DNA of 18,696 nt from JBOHRE01 sp050732635. Its GTDB lineage: Bacteria; Gemmatimonadota; Gemmatimonadetes; Longimicrobiales; RSA9. The position numbers and the translations under genes are program-made. The DNA is taken from assembly GCA_050732635.1 (NCBI GenBank), contig JBOHRE010000066.1, positions 1 through 18,696 on the forward strand, read 5' to 3'. Below, in pieces: positions 1-6,631 of the stretch. Under the pieces are notes generated by a model that saw nothing but the letters and a program-made list of their open reading frames with translations, was not told the origin of the DNA and made no database searches. Within the stretch, counting starts at the first letter, position 1; every line of letters starts with the position of its first letter.

Positions 1-1
1 G

Positions 2-505
2 CCCACGGCCGCCAGCGCACGCGGCGCGCGTGGCCGGGCTGCGCCGGGCGGCGGCGCGGCCCTCGGTGAGCAGGCGCCGCCCGCCGAAGCGACGGCGCCT
101 GCCGGGGCGGCCAGCGAGGGTGGCGGCGACGCCGCGGCCGCGTTCCGGGCGGTGCTCGGCCTGCGACCGCCGGTCGTGCCGGGTCCGCTGACCTTCCTGA
201 GGGCTGCCGACGTGGCGGAGCCGGAGCCGGGCCGGGTCCGGATCCTGCTGCCGGCCGGCCCCGGCTTGGACAATCTGGCCGGCGATGTCGCCGCCCGGCG
301 CGGCCTGGCCCGCGCCCTGAGCGCGCGGCTCGGGCGTGAGATCGAGGTCGAGATCGCGTCGCAGGGGCCCGCTCAGCAGGGCCCGCAGGGCCGGCCCCGA
401 CTCACCCCCGAGAAGGTGCGTGCCGATCGCCTTTCGCGCCTGGTTCGGGAGGAACCGGTTCTCGGTCGAGCGGTAGAAGAGCTTGACCTGGAGCTGCTCG
501 ATTGA
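2..505 (+). CDS. dnaX: DNA polymerase III gamma/tau subunit, C-terminal part (5' end outside window)
   Basis: The frame is open from base 2 to a TGA at 503-505, giving 167 residues of the C-terminal end of a larger protein. The first ~45 residues are an Ala/Gly/Pro/Glu-rich low-complexity linker, as is usual between the clamp-loader ATPase part and the tau tail. A compact domain follows that ends in LTPEKVRADRLSRLVREEP and then AVEELDLELLD, a tail I associate with DnaX proteins of this kind. The ATPase module, zinc-binding site and any programmed frameshift site would lie upstream and cannot be seen. The identification leans heavily on ybaB and recR lying directly downstream, since dnaX-ybaB-recR is a very widely conserved order. 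An apparent GTG at 152 is only an internal valine codon. DnaX forms the clamp loader that places the sliding clamp on DNA. Confidence 0.8.
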   Translation, partial: PTAASARGARGRAAPGGGAALGEQAPPAEATAPAGAASEGGGDAAAAFRAVLGLRPPVVPGPLTFLRAADVAEPEPGRVRILLPAGPGLDNLAGDVAARRGLARALSARLGREIEVEIASQGPAQQGPQGRPRLTPEKVRADRLSRLVREEPVLGRAVEELDLELLD

Positions 506-574
506 GCCGGCTCCGCGCGGCCTTTCACCTTGCCAGAGCCCGAGTTCCGCGCCTATTTTTTGGACCCTCTCCCC

Positions 575-580
575 GGAGGA
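575..580 (+). promoter_or_regulatory. Ribosome binding site that fixes the ybaB start
   Basis: GGAGGA lies 9 nt before the ATG at 590. The same frame is open back to a TTG at 530, but that TTG has no such site and would add 20 residues not expected in this family, so the ATG at 590 is chosen. Confidence 0.75.
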
Positions 581-589
581 ACCCCGAGA

Positions 590-913
590 ATGACCAATCT
601 GCAGCAGCTCCTACAGATGGGACAGCAGATGCAGGCCCGCCTGAGCGAGCTGCAAACCGAGCTGGGCAACCGGACGATCTCTTGCTCGAGCGGCGGCGGA
701 ATGGTCACGGTCACGGCCGACGGCCGCGGCCGCGTGCGGCAGATCCGAATCGATCCGAGCGTGGTCGATGCGAGCGACGTCGAGATGCTCGAGGATCTGG
801 TGCTGGCGGCGGTGTCCGAGGCGCAGCAGCGTGCACAACGCGTTTACGAGGACGAGTTGCGCAAGCTCGGTGGCGGGCTCCCGCTCCCGTTCCAGCTCTC
901 GAATCTCCTATAG
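590..913 (+). CDS. ybaB: YbaB/EbfC family nucleoid-associated DNA-binding protein
   Basis: The product is 107 aa, the usual length of this family. It begins MTNLQQLLQMGQQMQARLSE, an amphipathic helix rich in Gln and Met that is typical of the N-terminus. The central GGGMVTVTADGRGRVRQIRID matches the family core strand region, in which a G-rich turn is followed by alternating strands. The C-terminal half is helical (VEMLEDLVLAAVSEAQQRAQ). Members form dimers that bind DNA with little sequence specificity and are thought to act as nucleoid proteins. It sits 84 nt after dnaX and 42 nt before recR, the standard arrangement linking it to replication and repair. The spacer before it contains a T6 run near 554-559, which stands out in this GC-rich DNA but has no clear role. 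Confidence 0.93.
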   Translation: MTNLQQLLQMGQQMQARLSELQTELGNRTISCSSGGGMVTVTADGRGRVRQIRIDPSVVDASDVEMLEDLVLAAVSEAQQRAQRVYEDELRKLGGGLPLPFQLSNLL

Positions 914-955
914 GGCGTTCGCCGGCGGGGACGTCTCGCCAGCGTCGCGACTCGC

Positions 956-1546
956 ATGTCGGCGATCGACGCGCTCGTCGGTGAGCTGGCGCGGCTGCCG
1001 GGCATCGGCCGCAAGACCGCCATGCGGCTGACATTCTTTTTGCTGAAGCAGCCGCCGGAGGCGATTCAGCGGCTGTCCGCTGCCCTGAACGCCGTGGCCG
1101 AGCGCGTGCGCACCTGCTCGCTGTGCGGCAACCTGACGGAAGCGGATCCCTGTGCGGTTTGCGCCAATCCGCGGCGGGACGTCAGTGTGCTGTGCGTGGT
1201 CGAGGAGGCCTCCGACATCGGAGCGATCGAGCGCAGCGGCGAGTATCGGGGACTGTACCACGTGCTCGGCGGACGCTTGTCCCCACTCGAAGGAGTGGGC
1301 CCGGATGACCTCAATATCGAGACGTTGCTGGCGCGGCTCCACGCCAACGGCAGCGTTCGCGAGGTGATCGTGGCGACGAATCCGAGCGTCGAAGGTGAGG
1401 CGACGGCCATCTATCTGCAGAAGCTCGTGGGGCCGCTCGGGTTGCGCGTCACCCGCATCGCGCGCGGCCTGCCGATCGGTGGAGATCTCGAGTATGCCGA
1501 TGGCGTGACCATCGCCGAGGCACTCGCTGGGCGCCGTGAGTTCTGA
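956..1546 (+). CDS. recR: Recombination mediator protein RecR
   Basis: The product is 196 aa, close to the usual ~200. Domains in order: a helix-hairpin-helix (LPGIGRKTAMRL, residues ~14-25); a four-cysteine zinc finger with C54, C57, C66 and C69 (CSLCGN...PCAVC); a Toprim domain starting at VLCVVEEASDIGAIE (78-92); and the C-terminal GLPIGGDLEYAD segment (171-182) that is highly conserved in RecR. RecR works with RecO and RecF to load RecA on gapped DNA coated with single-strand binding protein. Position after ybaB is canonical. No good Shine-Dalgarno sequence is visible before the ATG at 956, so translation may rely on readthrough from ybaB, whose stop is 42 nt upstream. All family-defining residues appear intact. 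Confidence 0.97.
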   Translation: MSAIDALVGELARLPGIGRKTAMRLTFFLLKQPPEAIQRLSAALNAVAERVRTCSLCGNLTEADPCAVCANPRRDVSVLCVVEEASDIGAIERSGEYRGLYHVLGGRLSPLEGVGPDDLNIETLLARLHANGSVREVIVATNPSVEGEATAIYLQKLVGPLGLRVTRIARGLPIGGDLEYADGVTIAEALAGRREF

Positions 1547-1576
1547 TTCGAGTGGGTGGGGATCGACGGGGATGCA

Positions 1577-1900
1577 ATGAACGTTCGCCAGATAGCCAAG
1601 ACCGCCGGAGTCGTCGTGCTGATCGTGGGCGCCGTCGTCGTCTTGGGCAGCGTGCTGGTGCGCGATCAGATCGCGCGCAGCCGACGCGATTTGTTCAGCG
1701 CGCACCCGTTGCGCCGGCTGGCCGCGCTCACCTACCTGGCGGGTCACGATGCCACCATCGAGGTCGTGCAGCTGCTGCGCGACTTTGTGGCATGGGAGCC
1801 GCGGCCCCTGATCCGAAGACGTGGTGCGAAGGTGCTGCGCCAGATGGAACAGGCCATGCTGCGCGAGGCGGCGTTGCGCCCCGAAGAGGTCCCCGGATGA
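1577..1900 (+). CDS. Small membrane-anchored protein with a HEAT-repeat-like helix pair
   Basis: The product is 107 aa from the ATG at 1577, which has a GGGG 5 nt upstream; a GTG at 1556 would add seven residues. One hydrophobic segment (VVVLIVGAVVVLGSVLV, residues ~12-28) follows a short basic N-terminus, so the protein is probably a single-pass membrane or signal-anchor protein. The soluble part (PLRRLAALTYLAGHD..., then LLRDFVAWEPRPLIRRRGAKVLRQ) has the helix-turn-helix spacing and Pro/Arg positions of HEAT or armadillo repeats; there are about one and a half repeats. I do not recognise a named family. Its stop codon overlaps the start of the MglB-like gene by 4 nt, which implies translational coupling. 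A role as a membrane tether or scaffold for that protein is inferred from context only. Confidence 0.75.
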   Translation: MNVRQIAKTAGVVVLIVGAVVVLGSVLVRDQIARSRRDLFSAHPLRRLAALTYLAGHDATIEVVQLLRDFVAWEPRPLIRRRGAKVLRQMEQAMLREAALRPEEVPG

Positions 1901-2394
1901 GGTCGACCGGGCGCAATCTCGTATCTCTCGATACCGGCGAGGTCGAGCGGCTCCAGCAACTCCTCGGTGCCTACCTCGCCGACACCAGAGCGAAGTACGT
2001 CCTGCTCGCCGACCGTGCCGGCCAGCTTCTCGCGCACGCGGGCGAAGCCGGCAGCATCGACCGCCTCTCGTTCGCCTCGCTCGTGGCCGCCGACTTCGCG
2101 GCGAACGACCAGCTCGCCCATCTGCTGGGCGAGGACGAGTGCGCATCCCTCTACCATTCGGGCGACAATCGCGGCATGTTCCTCGTCGACGTGGCCGGCC
2201 AGGTTATCCTGGCCGCTCTTTTCGATGGACGTACCACACTGGGATTGCTGCGCTTGAAGAGCCGTGGCGTAGTGCCGGAGCTGGCGACGTTGTTCGCGCG
2301 CGTCGCCGCCCGGCCGCAGCAGGCGGGGTCAGGGCTGGAATCGGGTTGGCTGGCGGAAGCCGAGAGCGAGATCGACCGTCTGTTCCGGACCTGA
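1897..2394 (+). CDS. mglB: Roadblock/LC7-domain protein, MglB-type regulator of the MglA GTPase
   Basis: The product is 165 aa from an ATG that overlaps the previous stop (ATGA), with GAAGAGG 7 nt upstream. The Roadblock/LC7 fold spans roughly residues 14-138. Segments shared with known MglB proteins include AKYVLLADRAGQLLAHAG (32-49), SFASLVAADFAA (58-69), LAHLLGED (73-80) and the strand pair LFDGRTTLGLLRLK (108-121). After a short linker it ends in AEAESEIDRLFRT, which resembles the MglB C-terminal helix that contacts MglA and affects nucleotide exchange. MglB dimers act as the GTPase-activating protein for MglA and help set cell polarity in species where this is known. The mglA gene begins 16 nt downstream, supporting the assignment. 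A generic roadblock label would be the fallback. Confidence 0.88.
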   Translation: MRSTGRNLVSLDTGEVERLQQLLGAYLADTRAKYVLLADRAGQLLAHAGEAGSIDRLSFASLVAADFAANDQLAHLLGEDECASLYHSGDNRGMFLVDVAGQVILAALFDGRTTLGLLRLKSRGVVPELATLFARVAARPQQAGSGLESGWLAEAESEIDRLFRT

Positions 2395-2410
2395 GGCGGG
2401 GAGGCGGACG

Positions 2411-2989
2411 ATGTCCATGATCAATTACGCCAGCCGGGAGATCAACTGTAAATTGGTCTACTATGGCCCCGGGCTGGGCGGCAAGACCACCAACCTGGAG
2501 TACGTCTTCGAGAAGGTCTCGCCCGAGACGCGGGGCAAGCTCATCTCGCTGGCCACGGAAACCGAGCGCACGCTGTTCTTCGATTTCCTACCCGTCGACC
2601 TTGGGTCGATTCGCGGCTTCAAGACCCGCTTTCATCTGTACACGGTGCCGGGCCAGGTCTACTACAACGCCAGCCGACGACTGATCCTGAAGGGCGTCGA
2701 CGGCGTGGTCTTCGTGGCCGACTCGCAGGTCGAGCGGATGGACGCGAACCTGGCATCGCTACAGAATCTGTTCGAGAATCTCGCCGATTACGGGTACGAC
2801 GCGAACCAGTTGCCGATCGTGATCCAGTACAACAAGCGGGATCTGCCCAACGTCGTCAGCGCCGATGAGCTGCGTGCGCAGCTGAACCCCATGGCGTGGC
2901 CCGAATTCGAGGCGGTCGCGCCGGAGGGCATCGGCGTATTCGACACCCTGCGTGCGGCAGGCAAGCTGGTTCTGAAGTCGTTGAGCTGA
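2411..2989 (+). CDS. mglA: MglA-type small Ras-like GTPase
   Basis: The product is 192 aa. The P-loop is GPGLGGKTT (19-27), the G3 region is the MglA-specific TVPGQ (78-82) in place of DxxG, and the base-specificity motif is NKRD (141-144). Arg53 (TERTLFFDF) and Gln82 correspond to the intrinsic catalytic Arg and Gln of MglA, and Thr78 is the unusual G3 residue of this family, so it should be an active GTPase. The sequence follows Myxococcus MglA closely throughout (start MSMINYASREINCK, LILKGVDGVVFVADSQ at 91-106). The ATG at 2411 has GGGGAGGC a few bases upstream. MglA cycles between GTP and GDP forms and directs polar localisation of motility or secretion machinery; the actual effector here is unknown. 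mglB lies directly upstream. Confidence 0.96.
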   Translation: MSMINYASREINCKLVYYGPGLGGKTTNLEYVFEKVSPETRGKLISLATETERTLFFDFLPVDLGSIRGFKTRFHLYTVPGQVYYNASRRLILKGVDGVVFVADSQVERMDANLASLQNLFENLADYGYDANQLPIVIQYNKRDLPNVVSADELRAQLNPMAWPEFEAVAPEGIGVFDTLRAAGKLVLKSLS

Positions 2990-2993
2990 GCCG

Positions 2994-3641
2994 ATGGCGT
3001 TGCTGCGCGCGAGTGCGCTGCCCAATGTGATCACGATTGGGCGCGTGATCATGGCGCCAGTCGTGTTCGTGCTGATCTTCATGCCGGGCTTTACGGCGCG
3101 CATCGTCGCGTTCGTCCTCTTCGTTCTTGCGGCGGTCTCCGATCTCTGGGACGGCTATCTTGCCAGAAAGCACGGCTGGATCTCCGACTTCGGTCAGCTG
3201 GTCGACCCGATCGCGGACAAGCTCCTGCTGGTCGCCACGCTGATCCCGTTCTATGTCCTGTCGCACCGCGGCGGCCCTGTTGGTCCGCTGCCCTGGTGGG
3301 GCGAGCTGCCCTGGTGGGTGCTCGGGATCATCTTCGGCCGCGAGCTCGTCGTGACCATCCTCCGTTCGCGCTCGGCCCGCCGGGGCCTGATCCTACCGGC
3401 TGGCGAGTCGGGCAAGCAGAAGGCCGTGTTCCAGAACATTTTCATTGGCTCGGTGCTCTTCTGGTACGCGCTGCAATCGCTCGCGTATACGCGCGCATGG
3501 TCCGGCTTCGCCTGGCAGAGCTGGCAAGCCTTTCATGCGGCTGTGCTGAATGCAACGCTCGCGATCGCGCTGTTCCTGACGGTTTATTCGTTCATCATCT
3601 ACGTCGGCCGGTGGCGCAAGGTGGCGCTACGAGAGCCGTGA
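2994..3641 (+). CDS. pgsA: CDP-diacylglycerol--glycerol-3-phosphate 3-phosphatidyltransferase
   Basis: The product is 215 aa. It carries the complete CDP-alcohol phosphatidyltransferase signature DGx2ARx8Gx3Dx3D (D53, G54, A57, R58, G67, D71, D75) plus the preceding Asp50; these acidic residues bind the metal ions and the CDP headgroup. Several hydrophobic membrane segments are visible (about 20-48, 78-90, 107-123, 148-165 and 186-205). The enzyme joins CDP-diacylglycerol and glycerol 3-phosphate to make phosphatidylglycerol phosphate in the inner membrane. A loop around 88-108 is rich in Gly, Pro and Trp (PWWGELPWW). It starts 4 nt after mglA and its stop overlaps the GTG of cinA, so the three are probably co-translated. 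A different CDP-alcohol transferase is possible, but the pgsA-cinA pairing favours this call. Confidence 0.88.
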   Translation: MALLRASALPNVITIGRVIMAPVVFVLIFMPGFTARIVAFVLFVLAAVSDLWDGYLARKHGWISDFGQLVDPIADKLLLVATLIPFYVLSHRGGPVGPLPWWGELPWWVLGIIFGRELVVTILRSRSARRGLILPAGESGKQKAVFQNIFIGSVLFWYALQSLAYTRAWSGFAWQSWQAFHAAVLNATLAIALFLTVYSFIIYVGRWRKVALREP

Positions 3642-4921
3642 GCTCGCCGGCACACACGGGCGCCGGCTGGTGCGAGTTGGAGCTCGTTGCCATCGGGGAC
3701 GAGCTGCTTCTCGGCGATACGGTCGACAGTAATGCGCCCTGGCTGGCACAGGAGCTGGCACAGACAGGGCTGCGGGTGGTTCGGCGCACGATCGTCGGCG
3801 ACGATGCCGCGCACATCGCGGATGCCATGGCGGGCGCGCTGCGCCGCAGCCGCGCCGTTGTCTGCTCCGGTGGACTGGGGCCGACCGAGGACGATCGCAC
3901 ACGGGCGGCACTCGCTGCGCTCTTCCAGCGCGAGCTGCAGGTGGATTCGGCTGTCCTGGAGCAGATCCAGGCGCGCTTCGAGCGGCGCGGCCTCGTCATG
4001 CCGGAGCGCAATCGCGTGCAGGCGGAGGTTCCCGTCGGTGCGATCGTGTTCCCGAACCGCCATGGCACAGCGCCGGCGCTCGCGCTCGAAGATGAGCGCG
4101 GCGTTGTGATCGTGCTACCGGGTGTGCCGCATGAGTTCCGCATGCTGGCGTCCGAGCACGCGATCCCGCACCTGCTCGACAGGCTCCGGCCCGCTCAGCC
4201 CATCCGTCATGCCTGGCTGCGAACGACCGGCATCGCGGAATCGGCCGTCGCCGAGCGCATCGGAGCCGAGCTGCCGGGGCTCGCGCCTCTGCGGGTGGCG
4301 TTTCTTCCCCGGTTCAGCGGTGTGGATCTGCGCGTGACGAGCTGGGGCGAACTGGACCCCGCTGGGGCGCGCGCAGCGCTCGAACAGGCGAGCGCGCGAC
4401 TCGGCTCGTTGCTGGCCGGCCACGTGTACTCCACGGGCCCTGAGCTGACTGAAATCGTCTCGTCCCGGCTGCGCAAGCGCGGTATCGCGCTCGCGCTCGC
4501 CGAAAGTTGTACGGGGGGCCTGGCGAGCGCGAGGCTGACCGACTTGGCGGGCGCTTCCGAGCTGTTTCGCGGCGCTGTGGTGGCGTATGCCGACGATACC
4601 AAGGAGCGGCTGTTGAACGTGTCGGCCGATCTGATTGGCCGCTACGGTGCGGTGAGTCAGGAGGTGGCCGAGGCGATGGTGGTCGGCGCCGCTGATGTGT
4701 TCGACAGCGACGCGGCGTTGGCGATCACGGGCATTGCCGGGCCGGGTGGTGGCTCACCGGAGAAGCCGGTCGGCACGGTCTGGGTGGCCGCACTGCTCGG
4801 TGCGGTCGTAGCGTCCCGCCATCGGCTCTTCCCCGGTTCGCGCCACGAGGTACGCGAGCGGTCCGTATATGCCGCGCTGGCACTGCTCAACGAGCTCCTG
4901 GACGGAACGCTGCCCCGATGA
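3638..4921 (+). CDS. cinA: CinA: competence/damage-inducible protein with nicotinamide-nucleotide amidase domain
   Basis: The product is 427 aa from a GTG that overlaps the pgsA stop (GTGA); a TTG at 3677 is an alternative start. The N-terminal MoCF-like domain (about 14-180) contains AIGDELLLGDTVDSN and GGLGPTEDD (78-86), the pyrophosphatase part in family members. The C-terminal amidase domain (about 267-422) has AESCTGGLASARL with the catalytic Ser290, Lys322 in DDTKERLL, and TGIAGPGGGSPEKPVGTVW (364-382). CinA-type enzymes hydrolyse nicotinamide mononucleotide in pyridine-nucleotide salvage and can cleave ADP-ribose-type substrates; the competence link is historical. The length is normal for the two-domain form. 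The last codons overlap the next gene by 4 nt. Confidence 0.95.
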   Translation: MSSPAHTGAGWCELELVAIGDELLLGDTVDSNAPWLAQELAQTGLRVVRRTIVGDDAAHIADAMAGALRRSRAVVCSGGLGPTEDDRTRAALAALFQRELQVDSAVLEQIQARFERRGLVMPERNRVQAEVPVGAIVFPNRHGTAPALALEDERGVVIVLPGVPHEFRMLASEHAIPHLLDRLRPAQPIRHAWLRTTGIAESAVAERIGAELPGLAPLRVAFLPRFSGVDLRVTSWGELDPAGARAALEQASARLGSLLAGHVYSTGPELTEIVSSRLRKRGIALALAESCTGGLASARLTDLAGASELFRGAVVAYADDTKERLLNVSADLIGRYGAVSQEVAEAMVVGAADVFDSDAALAITGIAGPGGGSPEKPVGTVWVAALLGAVVASRHRLFPGSRHEVRERSVYAALALLNELLDGTLPR

Positions 4922-5766
4922 GCGTGATCACGCGTTCGCAGGGCTGTTTCCGGGGCGTGCGAGGTTTGCGACTCCAGTATCGCTCGTGGGAGCCCCCTAG
5001 CAGCCGGGGCACCCTCCTGCTCGTTCATGGCCTCTCCGACCACAGTGCACGGTACAACAGCTTCGCTGAGCGTCTCGCCGACGCACGAGTCGGAACGTTT
5101 GCGCTCGATCTGCGCGGTCATGGTCATTCCGAAGGACGCCGGGGCCATGTGTCCAGCTTCGACGTGTTCTTGCAGGACCTGGAGCGATTCCGCCGGGAAG
5201 TGCAGGGTCTGATTCCGGCGGGACAGCCGACGGTGCTTCTTGGTCATTCCATGGGCGGCTTGATCGCGCTGCGATACCTCCAGGAGTACGAACCCGCGCT
5301 CACGGGTGCGGTACTCGTGTCACCATGGCTCGGCACAGCGCTCTCCGTGCCGCGCTGGAAGATCACGCTGGGGCTCACACTCGGCAGGCTGCTTCCCGCA
5401 GTTCCGCTCCGTGCCCACATCCCGGCGGAGCGTCTCAGCCACGATCCTGCTGTGGCGCAGCAATGGCGTCATGATCCACTGGTGCACGATCGGATCACGC
5501 CGCGCCTGTTCAGTGAAACGGCGCACGCGATGGGGCAGGTGTTCCAGCGGAGCGACCGCATCCGACTGCCCCTTCTATTTCTGCTCGGTGGCGCCGATGA
5601 AGTGGTCGATACGCGGCGCGCCATGACGCTGGCCCGGTCCCTCAAGGCACCGAGCGTCAGCATCCGCGTCTACCCCCGCCAGTACCACGAACTCCTCAAC
5701 GAGGCCGCAGCCGAGCGAGAGCTGGTGCTCGGTGATCTTCGCGAGTGGCTCGATGCGCGGATGTGA
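4918..5766 (+). CDS. Alpha/beta hydrolase, monoacylglycerol-lipase-like
   Basis: The product is 282 aa, starting at an ATG that overlaps the cinA stop (ATGA). The fold is clear: LLLVHGLSDHSARYNSFAE (33-51, oxyanion region with HG), DLRGHGHSEGRRGHV (64-78), the nucleophile elbow GHSMGG (109-114, Ser111), Asp227 in GGADEVVD and His257 in RQYHELLNE, which form a full catalytic triad. The LRGHGxSxGxRGHV pattern and the total length are typical of the serine aminopeptidase S33/monoglyceride lipase group. It probably hydrolyses monoacylglycerols or lysophospholipids in the cytoplasm or at the membrane, and its place after pgsA fits lipid turnover, but the substrate cannot be read from sequence. No signal peptide is visible. 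It is the last gene before a 250-nt spacer. Confidence 0.85.
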   Translation: MSVITRSQGCFRGVRGLRLQYRSWEPPSSRGTLLLVHGLSDHSARYNSFAERLADARVGTFALDLRGHGHSEGRRGHVSSFDVFLQDLERFRREVQGLIPAGQPTVLLGHSMGGLIALRYLQEYEPALTGAVLVSPWLGTALSVPRWKITLGLTLGRLLPAVPLRAHIPAERLSHDPAVAQQWRHDPLVHDRITPRLFSETAHAMGQVFQRSDRIRLPLLFLLGGADEVVDTRRAMTLARSLKAPSVSIRVYPRQYHELLNEAAAERELVLGDLREWLDARM

Positions 5767-5801
5767 CCGGATACGGACAGCGACAAGTACTGCTCAGGCG
5801 C

Positions 5802-5841
5802 GCGGCCGTGGACGTGCGGGCGCGAGCCCACGGCGGGCCGC
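5802..5841. other. Inverted repeat in the hydrolase-grpE spacer (possible hairpin)
   Basis: GCCGTGG at 5805-5811 is followed 16 nt later by its exact complement CCACGGC at 5828-5834. An outer GCGGCC (5802-5807) and GGCCGC (5836-5841) could extend or compete with the stem. There is no T-run after it, so it is not a classical intrinsic terminator; it could still end the upstream operon or be chance in GC-rich DNA. Confidence 0.35.
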
Positions 5842-5886
5842 TGTTCCGGCGTAGCGAAAGGGTCGTCCGCGGGCTTGCCCCGCCCC

Positions 5887-5915
5887 TTCTGAATTTCTCG
5901 CCGCGGGCGTATCAT
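5887..5915 (+). promoter_or_regulatory. Candidate promoter for grpE-dnaJ
   Basis: TTCTGA (5887-5892) and TATCAT (5910-5915) are separated by 17 nt. The second hexamer matches the housekeeping -10 consensus at 5 of 6 positions, the first matches the -35 at 3 of 6. It lies about 100 nt before the grpE start in a locally AT-richer patch. No CIRCE (HrcA operator) inverted repeat and no convincing heat-shock sigma-32 promoter was found in 5767-6016. Confidence 0.35.
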
Positions 5916-6016
5916 TGGCCGGGCGCTGCCGAAGTGACAGCGGAGGCTGGCATCGCGATTGCACCCCAGTGCGCAGAAGTCGCGTATTGGTGCGGAGATC
6001 CGAAAGCGAAGGAGCG

Positions 6017-6628
6017 ATGGAGGAATCGCGGAAGCCGAATGAGCCGGTGGGGGGCAGCGGCGCGCGCGAGCGCGCGGCGGACCTGCAGGCTGACCGCGGC
6101 AGCGCCCGTGAGCCCAGCGAGGCTGCGGGACGGGCTGAGCCGGACGGCGATGTGGCCACCGAAACGGGTCCCGGGCTGGACGAGCTCCAGGCCGAGATCG
6201 AGGCGCTGAACGACCGCCACCTGCGTCTCGCAGCGGAGTTCGACAATTATCGGAAGCGCGTGGACCGGGAGCGGGCGGAAACGCGCAGCCGAGCACAGGC
6301 CGAGCTGATCGGCCGCGTTCTCGACGGCCTCGACGACCTGGAGCGTGTTTCGGAAGTCGACGTTTCGAGCACGACCGTGGACGATCTGATGGCCGGGGTG
6401 CAGCTCGTGGAGAAGAAGCTGCGGCAGGCGTTCGAGGCTGCCGGCCTGGAGATCATTCGGCCCGTCGGCGAACCATTCGATCCGGCGACGATGGACGCGC
6501 TGATGACTGTGCCAACGGCGGACGCCGATGAGGACGACCAGGTGGCCGATGTGTTCCAGCCGGGCTACCGATTCCATGGCGCCCTGGTTCGTCCGGCGAA
6601 GGTGCGGGTGAAGAAGCACGAGCCGTGA
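6017..6628 (+). CDS. grpE: Nucleotide exchange factor GrpE
   Basis: The product is 203 aa, normal for GrpE. The first ~52 residues are charged and disordered. A long coiled-coil helix follows (LDELQAEIEALNDRHLRLAAEFDNYRKR, about 54-81), including the family hallmark AEFDNYRKR. The C-terminal beta-wing region carries GEPFDPATMDALM and ends with the family-typical PGYRFHGALVRPAKVRV. GrpE homodimers release ADP from DnaK. The ATG at 6017 follows GAAGGAG with only 2 nt spacing, which is short; in-frame GTG and TTG codons lie 24 and 27 nt upstream and cannot be excluded. The gene sits directly before dnaJ, but neither hrcA nor dnaK is adjacent. Confidence 0.95.
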   Translation: MEESRKPNEPVGGSGARERAADLQADRGSAREPSEAAGRAEPDGDVATETGPGLDELQAEIEALNDRHLRLAAEFDNYRKRVDRERAETRSRAQAELIGRVLDGLDDLERVSEVDVSSTTVDDLMAGVQLVEKKLRQAFEAAGLEIIRPVGEPFDPATMDALMTVPTADADEDDQVADVFQPGYRFHGALVRPAKVRVKKHEP

Positions 6629-6631
6629 TCG

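Noticed and set aside
506..589. Possible terminator between dnaX and ybaB (T6 run near 554-559)
   Set aside because: No stable hairpin directly precedes the T-run, and ybaB normally belongs to the dnaX operon.
908..2146. 412-codon minus-strand frame over recR and mglB
   Set aside because: It overlaps recR and the HEAT and MglB genes and shows no domain or ribosome binding site.
3296..3637. Upstream extension of the cinA frame into pgsA
   Set aside because: The extra ~114 codons lie inside pgsA in another frame and match nothing; the GTG at 3638 gives the expected CinA length.
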